A DNA stretch of 64,000 bases from Microvirga sp. VF16 (lineage in GTDB: Bacteria > Pseudomonadota > Alphaproteobacteria > Rhizobiales > Beijerinckiaceae), in contig NZ_CP069354.1 in assembly GCF_016864375.1 (NCBI RefSeq), positions 5,167,501 to 5,231,500 on the forward strand, given 5' to 3'. The notes under the pieces were generated by a model. The model saw only the letters and a program-made list of their open reading frames with translations, was not told the origin of the DNA and ran no database searches. Below, in pieces: positions 51,234 through 60,759 of this stretch. The translations under genes and the position numbers were made by a program. Each line of letters opens with the position of its first letter. The stretch's first letter is position 1.

Positions 51234-53312
51234 ATGACGGCTTCAGACACGGCTCTCGCAGGCAATCCCCTTCTCACGCAGTGGACCGCGCCTTTCGGCC
51301 TTCCCCCCTTCGAGAGCATCGCGCCTGAGCATTACAAGCCCGCCTTCGACAAGGCGCTCGCCGAGCAGCAGGCGCAGATCGCCGCCATCGCGGACGATGC
51401 GGAGGCACCTACCTTCGCCAATACGATCGAGGCGCTGGAAACAAGCGGCCAGACGCTGAAGAAAGTCGGCGGCGTGTTCTTCAATCTCGCCGGATCGCAC
51501 ACCAACGATGCGATCCAGGCCGTTGAGCGCGAGATGGCGCCGATCCTTGCCAAGCACCGCAACAGCATCTTCATGAATGAGACGCTCTACAAGCGCGTGG
51601 CAGCGCTCTACGACAGGCGTGACAGCCTCGGGCTTTCTCCCGAGCAGGCCCGCGTTCTCGACCGTTACAACACCATTTTCGAGCGCGCCGGCGCGAAGCT
51701 CGGACCGGACGAGAAGAAGCGACTCGCCGCCATCACCGAGCGGTTGGCCAGCCTCGGCACGCAGTTCTCACAAAATGTGCTGGCGGACGAGAAGTCCTTT
51801 CAGCTCGTTCTCAACGGCGAGGCGGATCTCGAAGGCCTGCCGTCTTTCTTACGCGAGGCGGCGGCGCAGGCTGCCGAGGAGCGCGGACTGAAGGGCAAGC
51901 ATGTCATCACCCTCTCCCGCTCCAGCATCGAGCCTTTCCTGCAATTCTCAAAGCGGCGCGACCTGCGAGAGCAGGCTTTCAAGGCCTGGGCGGCGCGCGG
52001 CGATAACGGCAATGCGACCGACAACAAGGCGATCATCGCCGAGACAGCGGCTTTGCGTGCGGAGCGCGCGAAACTTCTCGGCTACGAGACCTTCGCCGAT
52101 TTCAAACTTGCCGACACCATGGCCAAGAACCCCGACAACGTGCAGAAGCTCCTGAACGACGTCTGGGCCCCGGCCATCACTCGGGCCAAGGATGAGCGCT
52201 ACGACCTGCAGGCCCAGGCCCAGTCCATCGGCGACAACATCGTCATCGAGCCGTGGGACTGGCGCTATTATGCAGATCAGGTCCGCATGGCGCGCCACAA
52301 TCTCGACGAAGCGATGATCAAGCCCTACTTCCAGCTCGACCGGATCATCGAGGCTTCCTTCGAGACCGCGCAAAGACTCTTCGGTCTGAGCTTCGAGGAG
52401 CTGACGGACTTTCCACGCTATCACCCTGACATTCGCGCCTGGCAGGTGAAGGATGCGCAGGGCAACCCTGTCGGCACCTTCATCGGCGATTATTTCGCAC
52501 GCCCGTCCAAACGCAGCGGTGCGTGGATGAGTGCCTTCCGGTCGCAGGAAAAGCTCACCGGCGACATCCGCCCGATCATCGTCAACGTGATGAATTTCTC
52601 GAAGGGCGCGGCGGGCGAGCCGTCGCTCCTGAGCTTCGACGATGCGCGCACGCTGTTCCACGAATTCGGTCATGGGCTGCACGGCCTGCTTTCGAACGTG
52701 ACCTATCCGCTGCTCGCGGGCACGGCTGTGTCGACGGATTTCGTGGAGTTGCCCTCGCAGCTCTACGAGCACTGGCTCTCGCAGCCGGATATCCTGCGCC
52801 GCTACGCGACCCATTACCGGACCGGAGAGCCGATTCCGGAAGCATTGCTCGAACGCCTGATGGCGGCGCGCAATTTCAACCAGGGCTTCGCGACCGTCGA
52901 ATATCTATCCTCTGCCTTCGTCGATCTGGCGCTCCACCGCCGCAAGGATTTGAGCAGTCTAGACGTGTCGGCTTTCGAGAAGGAAACGCTGCAGGCAATC
53001 GGCATGCCGCGCGAGATCATCATGCGCCACCGCACGCCGCATTTCACGCATGTGTTCTCAGGCGACGGTTATTCGTCGGGCTATTACAGCTATCTCTGGT
53101 CGGAGGTGCTGGATGCCGACGCCTTCACGGCGTTCGAGGAGACGGGTGACGCATTCAACAAGGACATGGCGGACAAGCTGAAGCACTTTATCTACTCCGC
53201 CGGCAACCTGCGCGATCCGGCCGAAGCCTATACGGCTTTCCGCGGACGCCTGCCAACTGCGGACGCGCTTCTCGCCAAGCGTGGACTGATGGCCGTGGTC
53301 GAAGATGCGTGA
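51234..53312 (+). CDS. dcp: M3-family zinc metallopeptidase (peptidyl-dipeptidase Dcp-like)
   Basis: A 692-residue oligopeptidase that removes dipeptides from peptide C-termini (Dcp) or cleaves short peptides internally (oligopeptidase A). The zinc site HEFGH is in TLFHEFGHGLHGLLS at about residue 475, and the third ligand Glu is in DFVELPSQLYEHW. The N-terminal AGNPLLTQWTAPFGLPPFESI is typical of Dcp. There is no signal peptide, so it is cytoplasmic and could process peptides imported by the dpp system nearby. GGCAGGAG precedes the ATG at 51234; a GTG-like earlier start at 51186 is less likely. Confidence 0.92.
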   Translation: MTASDTALAGNPLLTQWTAPFGLPPFESIAPEHYKPAFDKALAEQQAQIAAIADDAEAPTFANTIEALETSGQTLKKVGGVFFNLAGSHTNDAIQAVEREMAPILAKHRNSIFMNETLYKRVAALYDRRDSLGLSPEQARVLDRYNTIFERAGAKLGPDEKKRLAAITERLASLGTQFSQNVLADEKSFQLVLNGEADLEGLPSFLREAAAQAAEERGLKGKHVITLSRSSIEPFLQFSKRRDLREQAFKAWAARGDNGNATDNKAIIAETAALRAERAKLLGYETFADFKLADTMAKNPDNVQKLLNDVWAPAITRAKDERYDLQAQAQSIGDNIVIEPWDWRYYADQVRMARHNLDEAMIKPYFQLDRIIEASFETAQRLFGLSFEELTDFPRYHPDIRAWQVKDAQGNPVGTFIGDYFARPSKRSGAWMSAFRSQEKLTGDIRPIIVNVMNFSKGAAGEPSLLSFDDARTLFHEFGHGLHGLLSNVTYPLLAGTAVSTDFVELPSQLYEHWLSQPDILRRYATHYRTGEPIPEALLERLMAARNFNQGFATVEYLSSAFVDLALHRRKDLSSLDVSAFEKETLQAIGMPREIIMRHRTPHFTHVFSGDGYSSGYYSYLWSEVLDADAFTAFEETGDAFNKDMADKLKHFIYSAGNLRDPAEAYTAFRGRLPTADALLAKRGLMAVVEDA

Positions 53313-53340
53313 GACAAGCTGGCGGGTCTGAAACGGCCCG

Positions 53341-53517
53341 TCACGCCGTGCCGGGCGTGAGCTCCCTCGACCGCTTCAGCGCATAGAAGCGGATCTTGAC
53401 AATCCGGGATGTTTCCTTGGGAGGCGTCTGAGGCTCGGGAACGGGACGCAGGACACTCTTCAGGAAAGCCGCTCCCTTCGGATCGATCTCCAGGGCTTTC
53501 GCATCGAGCACCGGCAT
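53341..53517 (-). CDS. Small hypothetical protein, 58 residues
   Basis: A short basic protein reading MPVLDAKALEIDPKGAAFLK and continuing with a Pro-rich middle and an Arg/Lys-rich end. AAGGGAAAGG stands upstream of the ATG at 53517. The same frame has an earlier ATG at 53559 without a good site. I recognise no domain. It converges on the peptidase gene with a 28-base gap. Support is limited to length, ribosome site and codon use like its neighbours. Confidence 0.45.
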   Translation of the reverse strand: MPVLDAKALEIDPKGAAFLKSVLRPVPEPQTPPKETSRIVKIRFYALKRSRELTPGTA

Positions 53518-53599
53518 GAGCGCCTTTCCCTTCTGGTTTGTCTTTGTTCGGAAACGCAACGCCTACGAAAAAGAACACTTAACCCTCGGGCGAAGTTCC

Positions 53600-54607
53600 T
53601 TATCCTCGGCGCGCGAACCGGAGTTCGCTGACCTGTCGGGAAACCTGTCCGGGCGCCACGATAGACTCCGGAAAATGGGCTTTATTGGGGCTGTCTGGGA
53701 AGCGTTGCGGTTCCAGGCAGAGTCCGCCATGGCGCTTATACTTGGCGCCTCCTAGGCCCTGAACCGGTATGTCGATCAGATGACCGTCATAGAACTGAAC
53801 GCCAGGCTCGGTGGTCCAGAGTTCCATGGAAAGACCGTTCTGGCGTGACGCCAAGGTCGCGGCGTGGCGAAGCTCGCCATAGGGCCCGCGCAGCACATAG
53901 TTGATGTCGTAGAGGGTGTGCTGCGACCCATGGATCGGCCGTGACGTCGTAAAGTCGTAATCGGTGCCCGCGACTGCCGTGATTTCACCCGTGGGAATGA
54001 GATCCGTCCGGGTCGGCGTGATGAAGTCGCCTGCGATGGTCAACTCATGGGAAGAAATGTCGGGGCTGCCGTCGAGGTTGAAATAGCCGTGGGTGGTGAG
54101 ATTGACCGGCGTCGGCCTGTCGCTCGTCGCTTCGAGCGCGATCCGAAGGCGCGACGATGGCAGGAGCGTGTAGGTACAGGTCGCAACGAGGCGGCCCGGA
54201 TAACCCATGTCGCCGTCCTTGGACACAAGGCTCAGCGTCAGGCTGTCGGGCGTGTGATCGATGATGCTCCAGAGGCGCGAGCCGAAGCCTTTGCTGCCGC
54301 CATGAAGTTGGTTCTCGCCCTCATTGGCGTCGAGCCGGTAGGTCTCGCCGTTCAGGGTGAATTGTGCCTTCCCGATGCGGTTGCCATAGCGCCCGACGAT
54401 GGCGCCGAAATAGGGGGAATGGGCGACATAATCCTCGATGGAATTGAGTCCCAGCACCACCCGCTGCGAGCCGCCGGCCACCGGCACGGTCAGGTCCCGC
54501 ACCACGGCACCCCAGGTGAGGACCTGCATCGCCATGCCGTCAGGCCCCTTGAGCGAGACCTGCAGCACATCCTGTCCGTCGAGGGAGCCGAAACGCTCGA
54601 TGGTCAT
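53600..54607 (-). CDS. galM: Aldose 1-epimerase (mutarotase)
   Basis: A 335-residue enzyme interconverting the alpha and beta anomers of free sugars. It has the family beta-sandwich pattern with GAIVGRYGNRIGKAQFTLNG and ENQLHGGSKGFGSRLW. The catalytic His is in NLTTHGYFNLDG and the catalytic Glu in LCLEPQRFPDSPNKA. No signal peptide is visible. It follows the SMP-30 lactonase gene with a five-base gap, so the two likely share a transcript. Together they would set the anomer and open the lactone in an oxidative sugar pathway, for which the dehydrogenase is not in this operon. Confidence 0.92.
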   Translation of the reverse strand: MTIERFGSLDGQDVLQVSLKGPDGMAMQVLTWGAVVRDLTVPVAGGSQRVVLGLNSIEDYVAHSPYFGAIVGRYGNRIGKAQFTLNGETYRLDANEGENQLHGGSKGFGSRLWSIIDHTPDSLTLSLVSKDGDMGYPGRLVATCTYTLLPSSRLRIALEATSDRPTPVNLTTHGYFNLDGSPDISSHELTIAGDFITPTRTDLIPTGEITAVAGTDYDFTTSRPIHGSQHTLYDINYVLRGPYGELRHAATLASRQNGLSMELWTTEPGVQFYDGHLIDIPVQGLGGAKYKRHGGLCLEPQRFPDSPNKAHFPESIVAPGQVSRQVSELRFARRG

Positions 54608-54612
54608 GATTC

Positions 54613-55494
54613 CTACCCCTCGAAAATATGCGCCTGCAGGCCGCGGATGCCGCCGGTCTCAACCTTGAAGAGATGGCCCGCCATCACGTCGATATGCGGG
54701 TCGCGACCAATGGCGGCCGTGGTGATGTAGAGCGTGGTGAGATCGGGCCCGCCGAAGGCGCATTTCGTCACCTGGGCCGTCGGAACGGGGACGATACGCT
54801 CCGCCGAACCGTCCGGCGCAAAGCGCGTGATGCGCGAGGCGCCCCAATGGCAGACCCAGACGTAGCCCTCCGCATCCACTGCCATGCCGTCTGGATGAGC
54901 CCATCCCTCTCCGAAGCGCACGAACGGGCGCGGCTTGCCGATCTGGCTTCCTTGCGCGTCGAGAACATAGACCGTGCAGTCGACCGTATCGGTCGCGTAG
55001 AGCTTTTTCCCGTCCGGGCTGAAGGCCGGCCCGTTGGTGACGATGATGCCGGCATGGAACTGGGTCAATTCCTTGCCGTCCCAGCGCCAGAAGGCGCCGG
55101 AGCCTTCCTTCTCCTCATCGTCCATGGTGCCGAAATAGATCGCACCGTCCGGCCCCACATGGCCGTCGTTGATGCGGTTGTTCGGCTTGTCCTTGTCGGG
55201 CGACACAATAGGCTGCATCTCACCGGTCCTGAGATTGAAGCGGGCAAGGCCCGACTTGAAGCCCGCGACGACCACATCCTGGTCGGGCGTGAGCGCGACG
55301 AAGCCCACCCGTTCGGGCGCGTCGACGCGAAAATGCTCCTTCGTCTCCGGATGGTAGCGCCAGATGCCGGGATTCTTGATGTCGACCCAGAAGAGCGTGT
55401 TCGAGCGATGATCCCATACGAGACCCTCGCCCAGCACGCACGCACTCGCCACCGCCACGTGGGGCGTTTCCGGATGAACGGCTGGGTGTGTCAT
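54613..55494 (-). CDS. SMP-30/gluconolactonase family sugar lactonase
   Basis: A 293-residue six-bladed beta-propeller hydrolase. Metal-site residues are in place: Glu in VLGEGLVWD, Asn in IVTNGPAFSPDGKKLY, and Asp in WAHPDGMAVDAEGYVW. INDGHVGPDGAIYFGTMD supplies the substrate-side Asn and Asp. Close relatives hydrolyse glucono-, xylono- or arabinono-lactone to the sugar acid. It leads a two-gene operon with aldose 1-epimerase. No regulator is adjacent. Confidence 0.9.
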   Translation of the reverse strand: MTHPAVHPETPHVAVASACVLGEGLVWDHRSNTLFWVDIKNPGIWRYHPETKEHFRVDAPERVGFVALTPDQDVVVAGFKSGLARFNLRTGEMQPIVSPDKDKPNNRINDGHVGPDGAIYFGTMDDEEKEGSGAFWRWDGKELTQFHAGIIVTNGPAFSPDGKKLYATDTVDCTVYVLDAQGSQIGKPRPFVRFGEGWAHPDGMAVDAEGYVWVCHWGASRITRFAPDGSAERIVPVPTAQVTKCAFGGPDLTTLYITTAAIGRDPHIDVMAGHLFKVETGGIRGLQAHIFEG

Positions 55495-55569
55495 GTGTCT
55501 TCCCCTTGTGAGGCAGTTTGCGTGCTTCCTCGCTCTGGCGGTAACTCCCGCCGGGCGCGATGGGTCCCG

Positions 55570-56763
55570 TCAGGTCGATGCGCTGGCCGCGATTCGGCTC
55601 GCCAGGGTAACGAGGCTCATGTCAGATCCCGCCGGTCCCATGAGAGATAGCCCCAGCGGCGCGCCGGCACGGGAGGCGAGCGGAATCGAGACCTGCGGCA
55701 AGCCGGACAGGACCGACAGGCAGAGTAGATTCAGGGCGTTGTTGCGGTAATCGTTCAATGCTTCGTCGCTCTCGGAGAGCAGCGGCGCGATATCGGGCAT
55801 GGTCGGCAGGATCAGCACCGCGTCGTTCCCGAGGAGGGCGCCGAACCGCTCGCGGAACGCGGCCCGGATCACCTTGGCCTCCGCCACCTGGGCGTCGGTC
55901 ACCGCCTTCGAGAACTCGAACCGGTCAGCCACACCTGGGCCGAGGGGTGGGCTGTAACGCTCGATCATCGGCCCATCGACGATCCAGGCTTCCCGACTCT
56001 GGATATAGCGCATGGCCCAATAGAGTGCCGTGAAGCCCTCTACAGCCACGTCGACCTCCTCGGGCTCGCCGAGAGCGGCTTCCGCACGAAGCAGCGCCGG
56101 TGCCAGGGCCTCCCGGACGTCCTTGTGAAGAAGAGCGAAGGCATCCCGCGCCAGCAGAACCCGAGGGCTCGACGGCAGGGGCTGATGATCCTTCCCGAGC
56201 AACACCTCGCCGACCCGAACGAAGGTGGCGTCATCGCGGGTGAAGTATCCACAGGTATCGAGGGATGGTGCAAGATCGTGGCAGAGTTCCAGACTGATAC
56301 GCCCATGAGTGGGTCGGATACCGAAGAGACCGCAATGGTTGGCCGGCGCCCGTACGGAACCGCCCGTATCGGTGCCGAGCGCGAAATCGCATAAGCCGTT
56401 CGAAACGGCGGCCGCCGAGCCGGAAGACGAGCCGCCTGGAATGCGATCCGGCGCGCCGCCGTTCACCGGAGTGCCGAAATGGGCGTTCTTGCCGCTCATG
56501 GAAAAGGCCAGCTCGTCCGTGATCGTCTTGCCGATGAGGCGGGCGCCTGCATCGAGAAGCCTCTGCACTGTCGGAGCCGTCCGGGTCTTGATGCCGGACG
56601 TGGCGAGCATATGAGGCGATCCTGCACTGGTTGGGTAACCTGCCACGTCGAACAGGTCCTTGGCCGCGAAAGTCAGGCCGGATAGCGGTCCGCTCGGAGC
56701 ATGAGGGACTGGAACGGCCGGATAAGGCATGAAAGCATGGGCGGTATCGCGGTCGAGGAGCAT
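55570..56763 (-). CDS. Amidase-signature family hydrolase
   Basis: A 397-residue amidase with the Ser-cisSer-Lys triad: Lys in LTFAAKDLFDVAG, cis-Ser in GGSSSGSAAAV, and nucleophile Ser in ALGTDTGGSVRAPANHCG. The short length matches AMI1-like indole-acetamide/aryl amidases more than GatA or allophanate hydrolase. The natural substrate is not evident. It is divergent from a branched-chain-type ABC uptake operon across 156 bases, and an allantoate-type amidohydrolase follows that operon. I infer an amide or ureide nitrogen pathway. Confidence 0.9.
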   Translation of the reverse strand: MLLDRDTAHAFMPYPAVPVPHAPSGPLSGLTFAAKDLFDVAGYPTSAGSPHMLATSGIKTRTAPTVQRLLDAGARLIGKTITDELAFSMSGKNAHFGTPVNGGAPDRIPGGSSSGSAAAVSNGLCDFALGTDTGGSVRAPANHCGLFGIRPTHGRISLELCHDLAPSLDTCGYFTRDDATFVRVGEVLLGKDHQPLPSSPRVLLARDAFALLHKDVREALAPALLRAEAALGEPEEVDVAVEGFTALYWAMRYIQSREAWIVDGPMIERYSPPLGPGVADRFEFSKAVTDAQVAEAKVIRAAFRERFGALLGNDAVLILPTMPDIAPLLSESDEALNDYRNNALNLLCLSVLSGLPQVSIPLASRAGAPLGLSLMGPAGSDMSLVTLASRIAASAST

Positions 56764-56919
56764 GAGGCTTATCCGGTTCTAAGGAACGAAGGCGGCGAAT
56801 GTGTCATTGCCTCCCAGGCGCAAGCAAGACAGGAATTCGCGAAGCTTGGCAGTTTAGGCTTTCTTCCGACCTGAAATGGCCCTAAATCCACGCAGGTTCT
56901 CGTTTGCAAGGAACACGCA

Positions 56920-58125
56920 ATGGCGAAGGCATCGACCATCCGCTGGCTGGCCCTCGGAGTGGCGCTCGCGCTCGGTTCTCCGGCCGTCCAGGCTCAGCAA
57001 TCCCCGATCAAGCTCGGCGAGCTGAATTCCTATGCCAGACAGGCTGCCTTCACCGTGCCCTATCGCAATGGTTGGCAGCTCGCGCTCGACGAGATCAATG
57101 CCAAGGGCGGAGTTCTCGGCCGCAAGCTCGAGATCGTCTCCCGCGAGGACGGCGCGACCACGGGTGATGCCACCCGCGTGGCGGACGAATTGGTGACCCG
57201 CGAAGGCGCAATTCTGCTCTTCGGCTCGTTCCTGTCGAATGTGGGCGTCGCCATGGCGGATTTCGCCAATCAGAAGAAGATCGTCTACATCGCTGCCGAG
57301 CCCCTGACCGATGCCATCACCATGGCGCAGGGCAACCGCTACACGTTCCGCATCCGGCCCAATAACACCATGCAGGTGGGCATGCTGGTCGATCAGGCCA
57401 AGGCCTCGGGTGCGAAGCGCTGGGCCATCGTTGCGCCCAATTACGAATACGGTCAGTCGGCCGCACAGGCGTTCAAGCGCCTCATCCAGGAGCGCGTGCC
57501 CGGCGCGCAGATCGTCGCCGAGCAATATCCGGCTCTCGGCAAGATCGAGGCCGGCGCCACCGTCTCGGCGCTCGAACAGGCGAAGCCCGACGGCATCTTC
57601 AACGTGCTCTTTGGCCCCGACCTCACGCAGTTCGTGCGCGAAGGCAATACCCGCGGCCTCTTCGAGGATACGACAGTTCTCTCGCTCCTCACCGGCGAGC
57701 CCGAATGGCTGCTGCCCCTGAAGGACGAGGTGCCCGAGGGTTGGATCGTGACCGGCTACCCTTGGGACGAGATTACCGAGCCGCAGCACAAGGCCTTCGT
57801 CGACGCCTATCGTGCCAAGTACAACGAGACACCGCGCCTCGGCTCGCTTCTCGGCTACATGGTCGTCTACATGATCCGCGACGCCATGGAACGTGCAGGC
57901 TCTACCGAGACCGAAGCCATCATCAAGGCGCTCGAGGATGCGAAGTTCGACACGGTCATCGGTCCGGTCACCATGCGCGGTATCGACAACCAGTCTTCCA
58001 TGGGCGCCTGGGTTGGCAAGCTCGTGCGCAAGGGAGCAGCAGGCGGCATGGCGGATTGGAGCTACAAGGATGGAACCTCGTTCATGCCGACCGAAGCCGA
58101 AGTAAAGGCGGTGCGGAAGGATTAG
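56920..58125 (+). CDS. Branched-chain-type ABC transporter substrate-binding protein
   Basis: A 401-residue periplasmic binding protein of the LivK/amide-binding family. The signal peptide ends near SPAVQAQQ, and the mature chain begins PIKLGELNSYARQAAFTVPY. DEINAKGGVLGRKLEIVSREDGATTGDATRVADELV is the family core, and ATVSALEQAKPDGIFNVLFG follows. AAGGA lies eight bases before the ATG. It heads a five-part operon (binding protein, fused permease, two ATPases) and is divergent from an amidase gene, so a small amide, ureide or amino acid is the likely ligand. Confidence 0.92.
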   Translation: MAKASTIRWLALGVALALGSPAVQAQQSPIKLGELNSYARQAAFTVPYRNGWQLALDEINAKGGVLGRKLEIVSREDGATTGDATRVADELVTREGAILLFGSFLSNVGVAMADFANQKKIVYIAAEPLTDAITMAQGNRYTFRIRPNNTMQVGMLVDQAKASGAKRWAIVAPNYEYGQSAAQAFKRLIQERVPGAQIVAEQYPALGKIEAGATVSALEQAKPDGIFNVLFGPDLTQFVREGNTRGLFEDTTVLSLLTGEPEWLLPLKDEVPEGWIVTGYPWDEITEPQHKAFVDAYRAKYNETPRLGSLLGYMVVYMIRDAMERAGSTETEAIIKALEDAKFDTVIGPVTMRGIDNQSSMGAWVGKLVRKGAAGGMADWSYKDGTSFMPTEAEVKAVRKD

Positions 58126-58129
58126 CGGA

Positions 58130-59986
58130 TTGCTGGCGATGGATCCCTCCTTCCTCGCCGTTCAGGCTCTCAGCGGTCTCTCCAGCGCTTCATCGCTTTT
58201 CATCACCGCCTGCGGACTGACCATCGTTTTCGGCGTCACGCGGATCGTGAATTTCGCGCACGGTTCGCTCTACATGATCGGCGCCTACACGGCCGCAACC
58301 CTGGTGCCGCGCCTTCTCGAGTTCTCGTTCGGACCCGCAACCTTCTGGGCCGGTATTCTGGCCTCGGCGCTCATCGTCGGCATCATCGGTGTCATCATCG
58401 AGGTTGTGCTCCTGCGGCGCATTTACGGCGCGCCGGAACTCTTCCAACTGCTCGCCACCTTCGGTGTCGTACTGGTGGTACAGGATCTCGTGGTGCAGGT
58501 CTTCGGACCGGAAGACATTCTCGGGCCACGCGCACCGGGATTGCGTGCACCGGTCGAAATTCTTGGACGGCGCTTTCCGTCCTACGAACTCGTACTGATC
58601 GCGGCCGGCCCTATCGTGCTGGGGCTCGTATGGCTCCTCCTGCGTAGGACACGTTTCGGCGTCTTGGTGCGCGCGGCGACGCAGGATCGCGACATGGTGG
58701 CGTCGCTCGGCGTCAATCAGGCGATGCTGTTCACAGGTACGCTGTTTCTCGGCGCATTCCTTGCAGGACTCGGCGGCGCACTGCAGATCCCGCGTGTCTC
58801 GGCGCATACCGGCATGGATCTCTCTATCATAGCGGAAGCCTTCGTCGTGACCGTCGTCGGTGGCATGGGCAGCGTGCCGGGCGCATTTCTCGCGGCGCTC
58901 ATCATCGGGCAATTGCAGGCCTTCGGCATCCTGATCTTTCCCAAAAGCACCCTCGTCGTGGTGTTCCTGCTCATGGCCGTGGTGCTGGCGATCCGGCCTT
59001 ACGGTCTCTTCGGACGCGCCGAAATCGTCGGCGGCACGCATGCGGTGGGCATTGGGAGCCACAAGCCTATTCCCGGCAGGACCTATATCCTGCTTGCCGT
59101 CATCGCGGTGCTCGCCTGTTTCCCGCTGGTCGCGGATGCTTACTTGCTCAAGGTCGCGACCGAGATCCTGATCTTCGCACTCTTCGCCTTCAGCCTGCAG
59201 CTTCTCATCGGCGTCGGCGGGCTCGTGAGTTTCGGCCATGCCGCCTTCTTCGGCCTCGGCGCCTATGGAGCAGCACTCGCCGTCAAATGGTTCGGCACAT
59301 CGATGGAAGCGGCACTTCCTCTCGGGCTTGCGCTTGCAACTCTCGGCGCAGCGCTGATCGGCGCCTTCGTGGTGCGTCTGTCCGGCATCTATCTCGCCAT
59401 GATGACGCTCGCCGCCGCGCAGATCATCTATGCGGTCGCCTTCCAGTGGGTCGACGTGACCGGCGGTGACAACGGCATCGTCGGCGTGTGGCCCTCACCC
59501 TGGGCCAGCGGACCGGTGCCCTATTACTTGCTGACCGCTGCGCTGACTTTGATCGCCGTTCTGCTGCTGAAACGGTTCATCGATGCGCCCTTCGGCTATG
59601 CCTTGCGCGCCGCCCGCGACTCGGAAGCCCGCGCGGAAGCCGTCGGCCTGAAGATCCGCCAGCATCGCTGGCTTGCCTTCATGATGTCCGGCGCTGCCGC
59701 CGGACTTGCAGGCGGCCTCTATGCGTTCTCCCGCGGCTCCGTCGACCCGAGCCTGCTCGGCATCTCGACCTCCGTCGATGCGCTCACCATGCTGCTCCTC
59801 GGCGGCATCCAAACCGTGATGGGTCCGCTCGTCGGCGCCGGAGTCCTGCACTTCTTGCGCGATCTCATCATGCCGCTCACCTCGCTTTGGCGCCTGGTGC
59901 TGGGCTTGAGCATCATCGCCATGGTGCTGATCTTTCCGCGTGGCCTTGTCGGCACTGTGCAATACTGGCGGGAGGAGCGCGCATGA
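58130..59986 (+). CDS. Fused LivH-LivM branched-chain-type ABC permease
   Basis: A 618-residue protein that joins both permeases of a branched-chain-type transporter. Residues 1-290 are LivH-like (GLTIVFGVTRIVNFAHGSLYMIGAY, then VVGGMGSVPGAFLAALIIGQLQ). Residues 310-618 are LivM-like (LLIGVGGLVSFGHAAFFGLGAYGAAL, then LRAARDSEARAEAVGLKIRQHRW). Most relatives encode two separate genes. The TTG at 58130 has GGAAGGA eight bases upstream; an ATG at 58139 lies too far from that site but remains possible. It overlaps the first ATPase by four bases. Confidence 0.92.
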   Translation: MLAMDPSFLAVQALSGLSSASSLFITACGLTIVFGVTRIVNFAHGSLYMIGAYTAATLVPRLLEFSFGPATFWAGILASALIVGIIGVIIEVVLLRRIYGAPELFQLLATFGVVLVVQDLVVQVFGPEDILGPRAPGLRAPVEILGRRFPSYELVLIAAGPIVLGLVWLLLRRTRFGVLVRAATQDRDMVASLGVNQAMLFTGTLFLGAFLAGLGGALQIPRVSAHTGMDLSIIAEAFVVTVVGGMGSVPGAFLAALIIGQLQAFGILIFPKSTLVVVFLLMAVVLAIRPYGLFGRAEIVGGTHAVGIGSHKPIPGRTYILLAVIAVLACFPLVADAYLLKVATEILIFALFAFSLQLLIGVGGLVSFGHAAFFGLGAYGAALAVKWFGTSMEAALPLGLALATLGAALIGAFVVRLSGIYLAMMTLAAAQIIYAVAFQWVDVTGGDNGIVGVWPSPWASGPVPYYLLTAALTLIAVLLLKRFIDAPFGYALRAARDSEARAEAVGLKIRQHRWLAFMMSGAAAGLAGGLYAFSRGSVDPSLLGISTSVDALTMLLLGGIQTVMGPLVGAGVLHFLRDLIMPLTSLWRLVLGLSIIAMVLIFPRGLVGTVQYWREERA

Positions 59987-60759
59987 CGCTTCTTGCCGTG
60001 AACGGCCTGCACAAATCCTTCGGTGGCGTAGTGGCGGCCCGCGACGTGGAGTTCACCGTCGAGCGTGGCGAGATGCTCGCGATCATCGGCCCGAATGGTG
60101 CCGGCAAGTCCACTGTGTTCAACATGGTCGGTGGCCAGCTGCGTCCCGATCGCGGCCGGGTCCTGCTCGACGATCAGGACATCACCCATGCCTCGCCGCA
60201 GAAGCGCTTCCGCCGCGGTGTCGGACGCACCTTCCAGGTGGCGCAGACTTTTCTATCGATGAGTGCCGCCGAGAATGTCCAGATGGCGCTGATCAGTCGC
60301 CATCGCCAAAGCAATCGGCTCTGGTCTCCGGCGCGCGAACGTCACCGCGAGAAAGCGGTCGAGTTGCTCGCGCGGGTCGGCATGGCGGAGGCGGCCGATA
60401 TTCCCTGCTCTGCACTGGCCTATGGCGATGTGAAGCGGGTGGAGCTTGCCATTGCGCTGGCCGGGGAGCCCAAGCTCCTCCTCATGGACGAGCCTACCGC
60501 CGGCATGGCCCCGCGCGAGCGGGCCGCACTGATGGATCTGACCGGGTCCATCGCGGCCTCACAGGGGATCGGCGTTCTCTTTACCGAGCACGACATGGAT
60601 GTGGTCTTCGGCCATGCGGCCCGGGTGCTCGTGCTCCTGCGCGGCCAGATCATCGCTGCCGGAACCCCGGACGAGATCCGCCAGGATCCTCAGGTGCGGC
60701 GGGCCTATCTGGGCGACGAGCATGCCCTGGAGCGGCCGAAAGGAGTGAGCCCCGCATGA
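59983..60759 (+). CDS. Branched-chain-type ABC transporter ATPase (LivG-like)
   Basis: A 258-residue ATPase with Walker A GPNGAGKSTVFN, a diverged signature LAYGDVKRVELA in place of LSYGDQRRLEIA, Walker B LLLMDEPTAGM and switch His in GVLFTEHDMDVVFGHA. The pattern GRTFQVAQTFLSMSAAENV is typical of LivG. The long reading frame upstream of 59983 overlaps the permease and is not coding. It is coupled to the permease and to the next ATPase through ATGA overlaps. Confidence 0.92.
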   Translation: MTLLAVNGLHKSFGGVVAARDVEFTVERGEMLAIIGPNGAGKSTVFNMVGGQLRPDRGRVLLDDQDITHASPQKRFRRGVGRTFQVAQTFLSMSAAENVQMALISRHRQSNRLWSPARERHREKAVELLARVGMAEAADIPCSALAYGDVKRVELAIALAGEPKLLLMDEPTAGMAPRERAALMDLTGSIAASQGIGVLFTEHDMDVVFGHAARVLVLLRGQIIAAGTPDEIRQDPQVRRAYLGDEHALERPKGVSPA

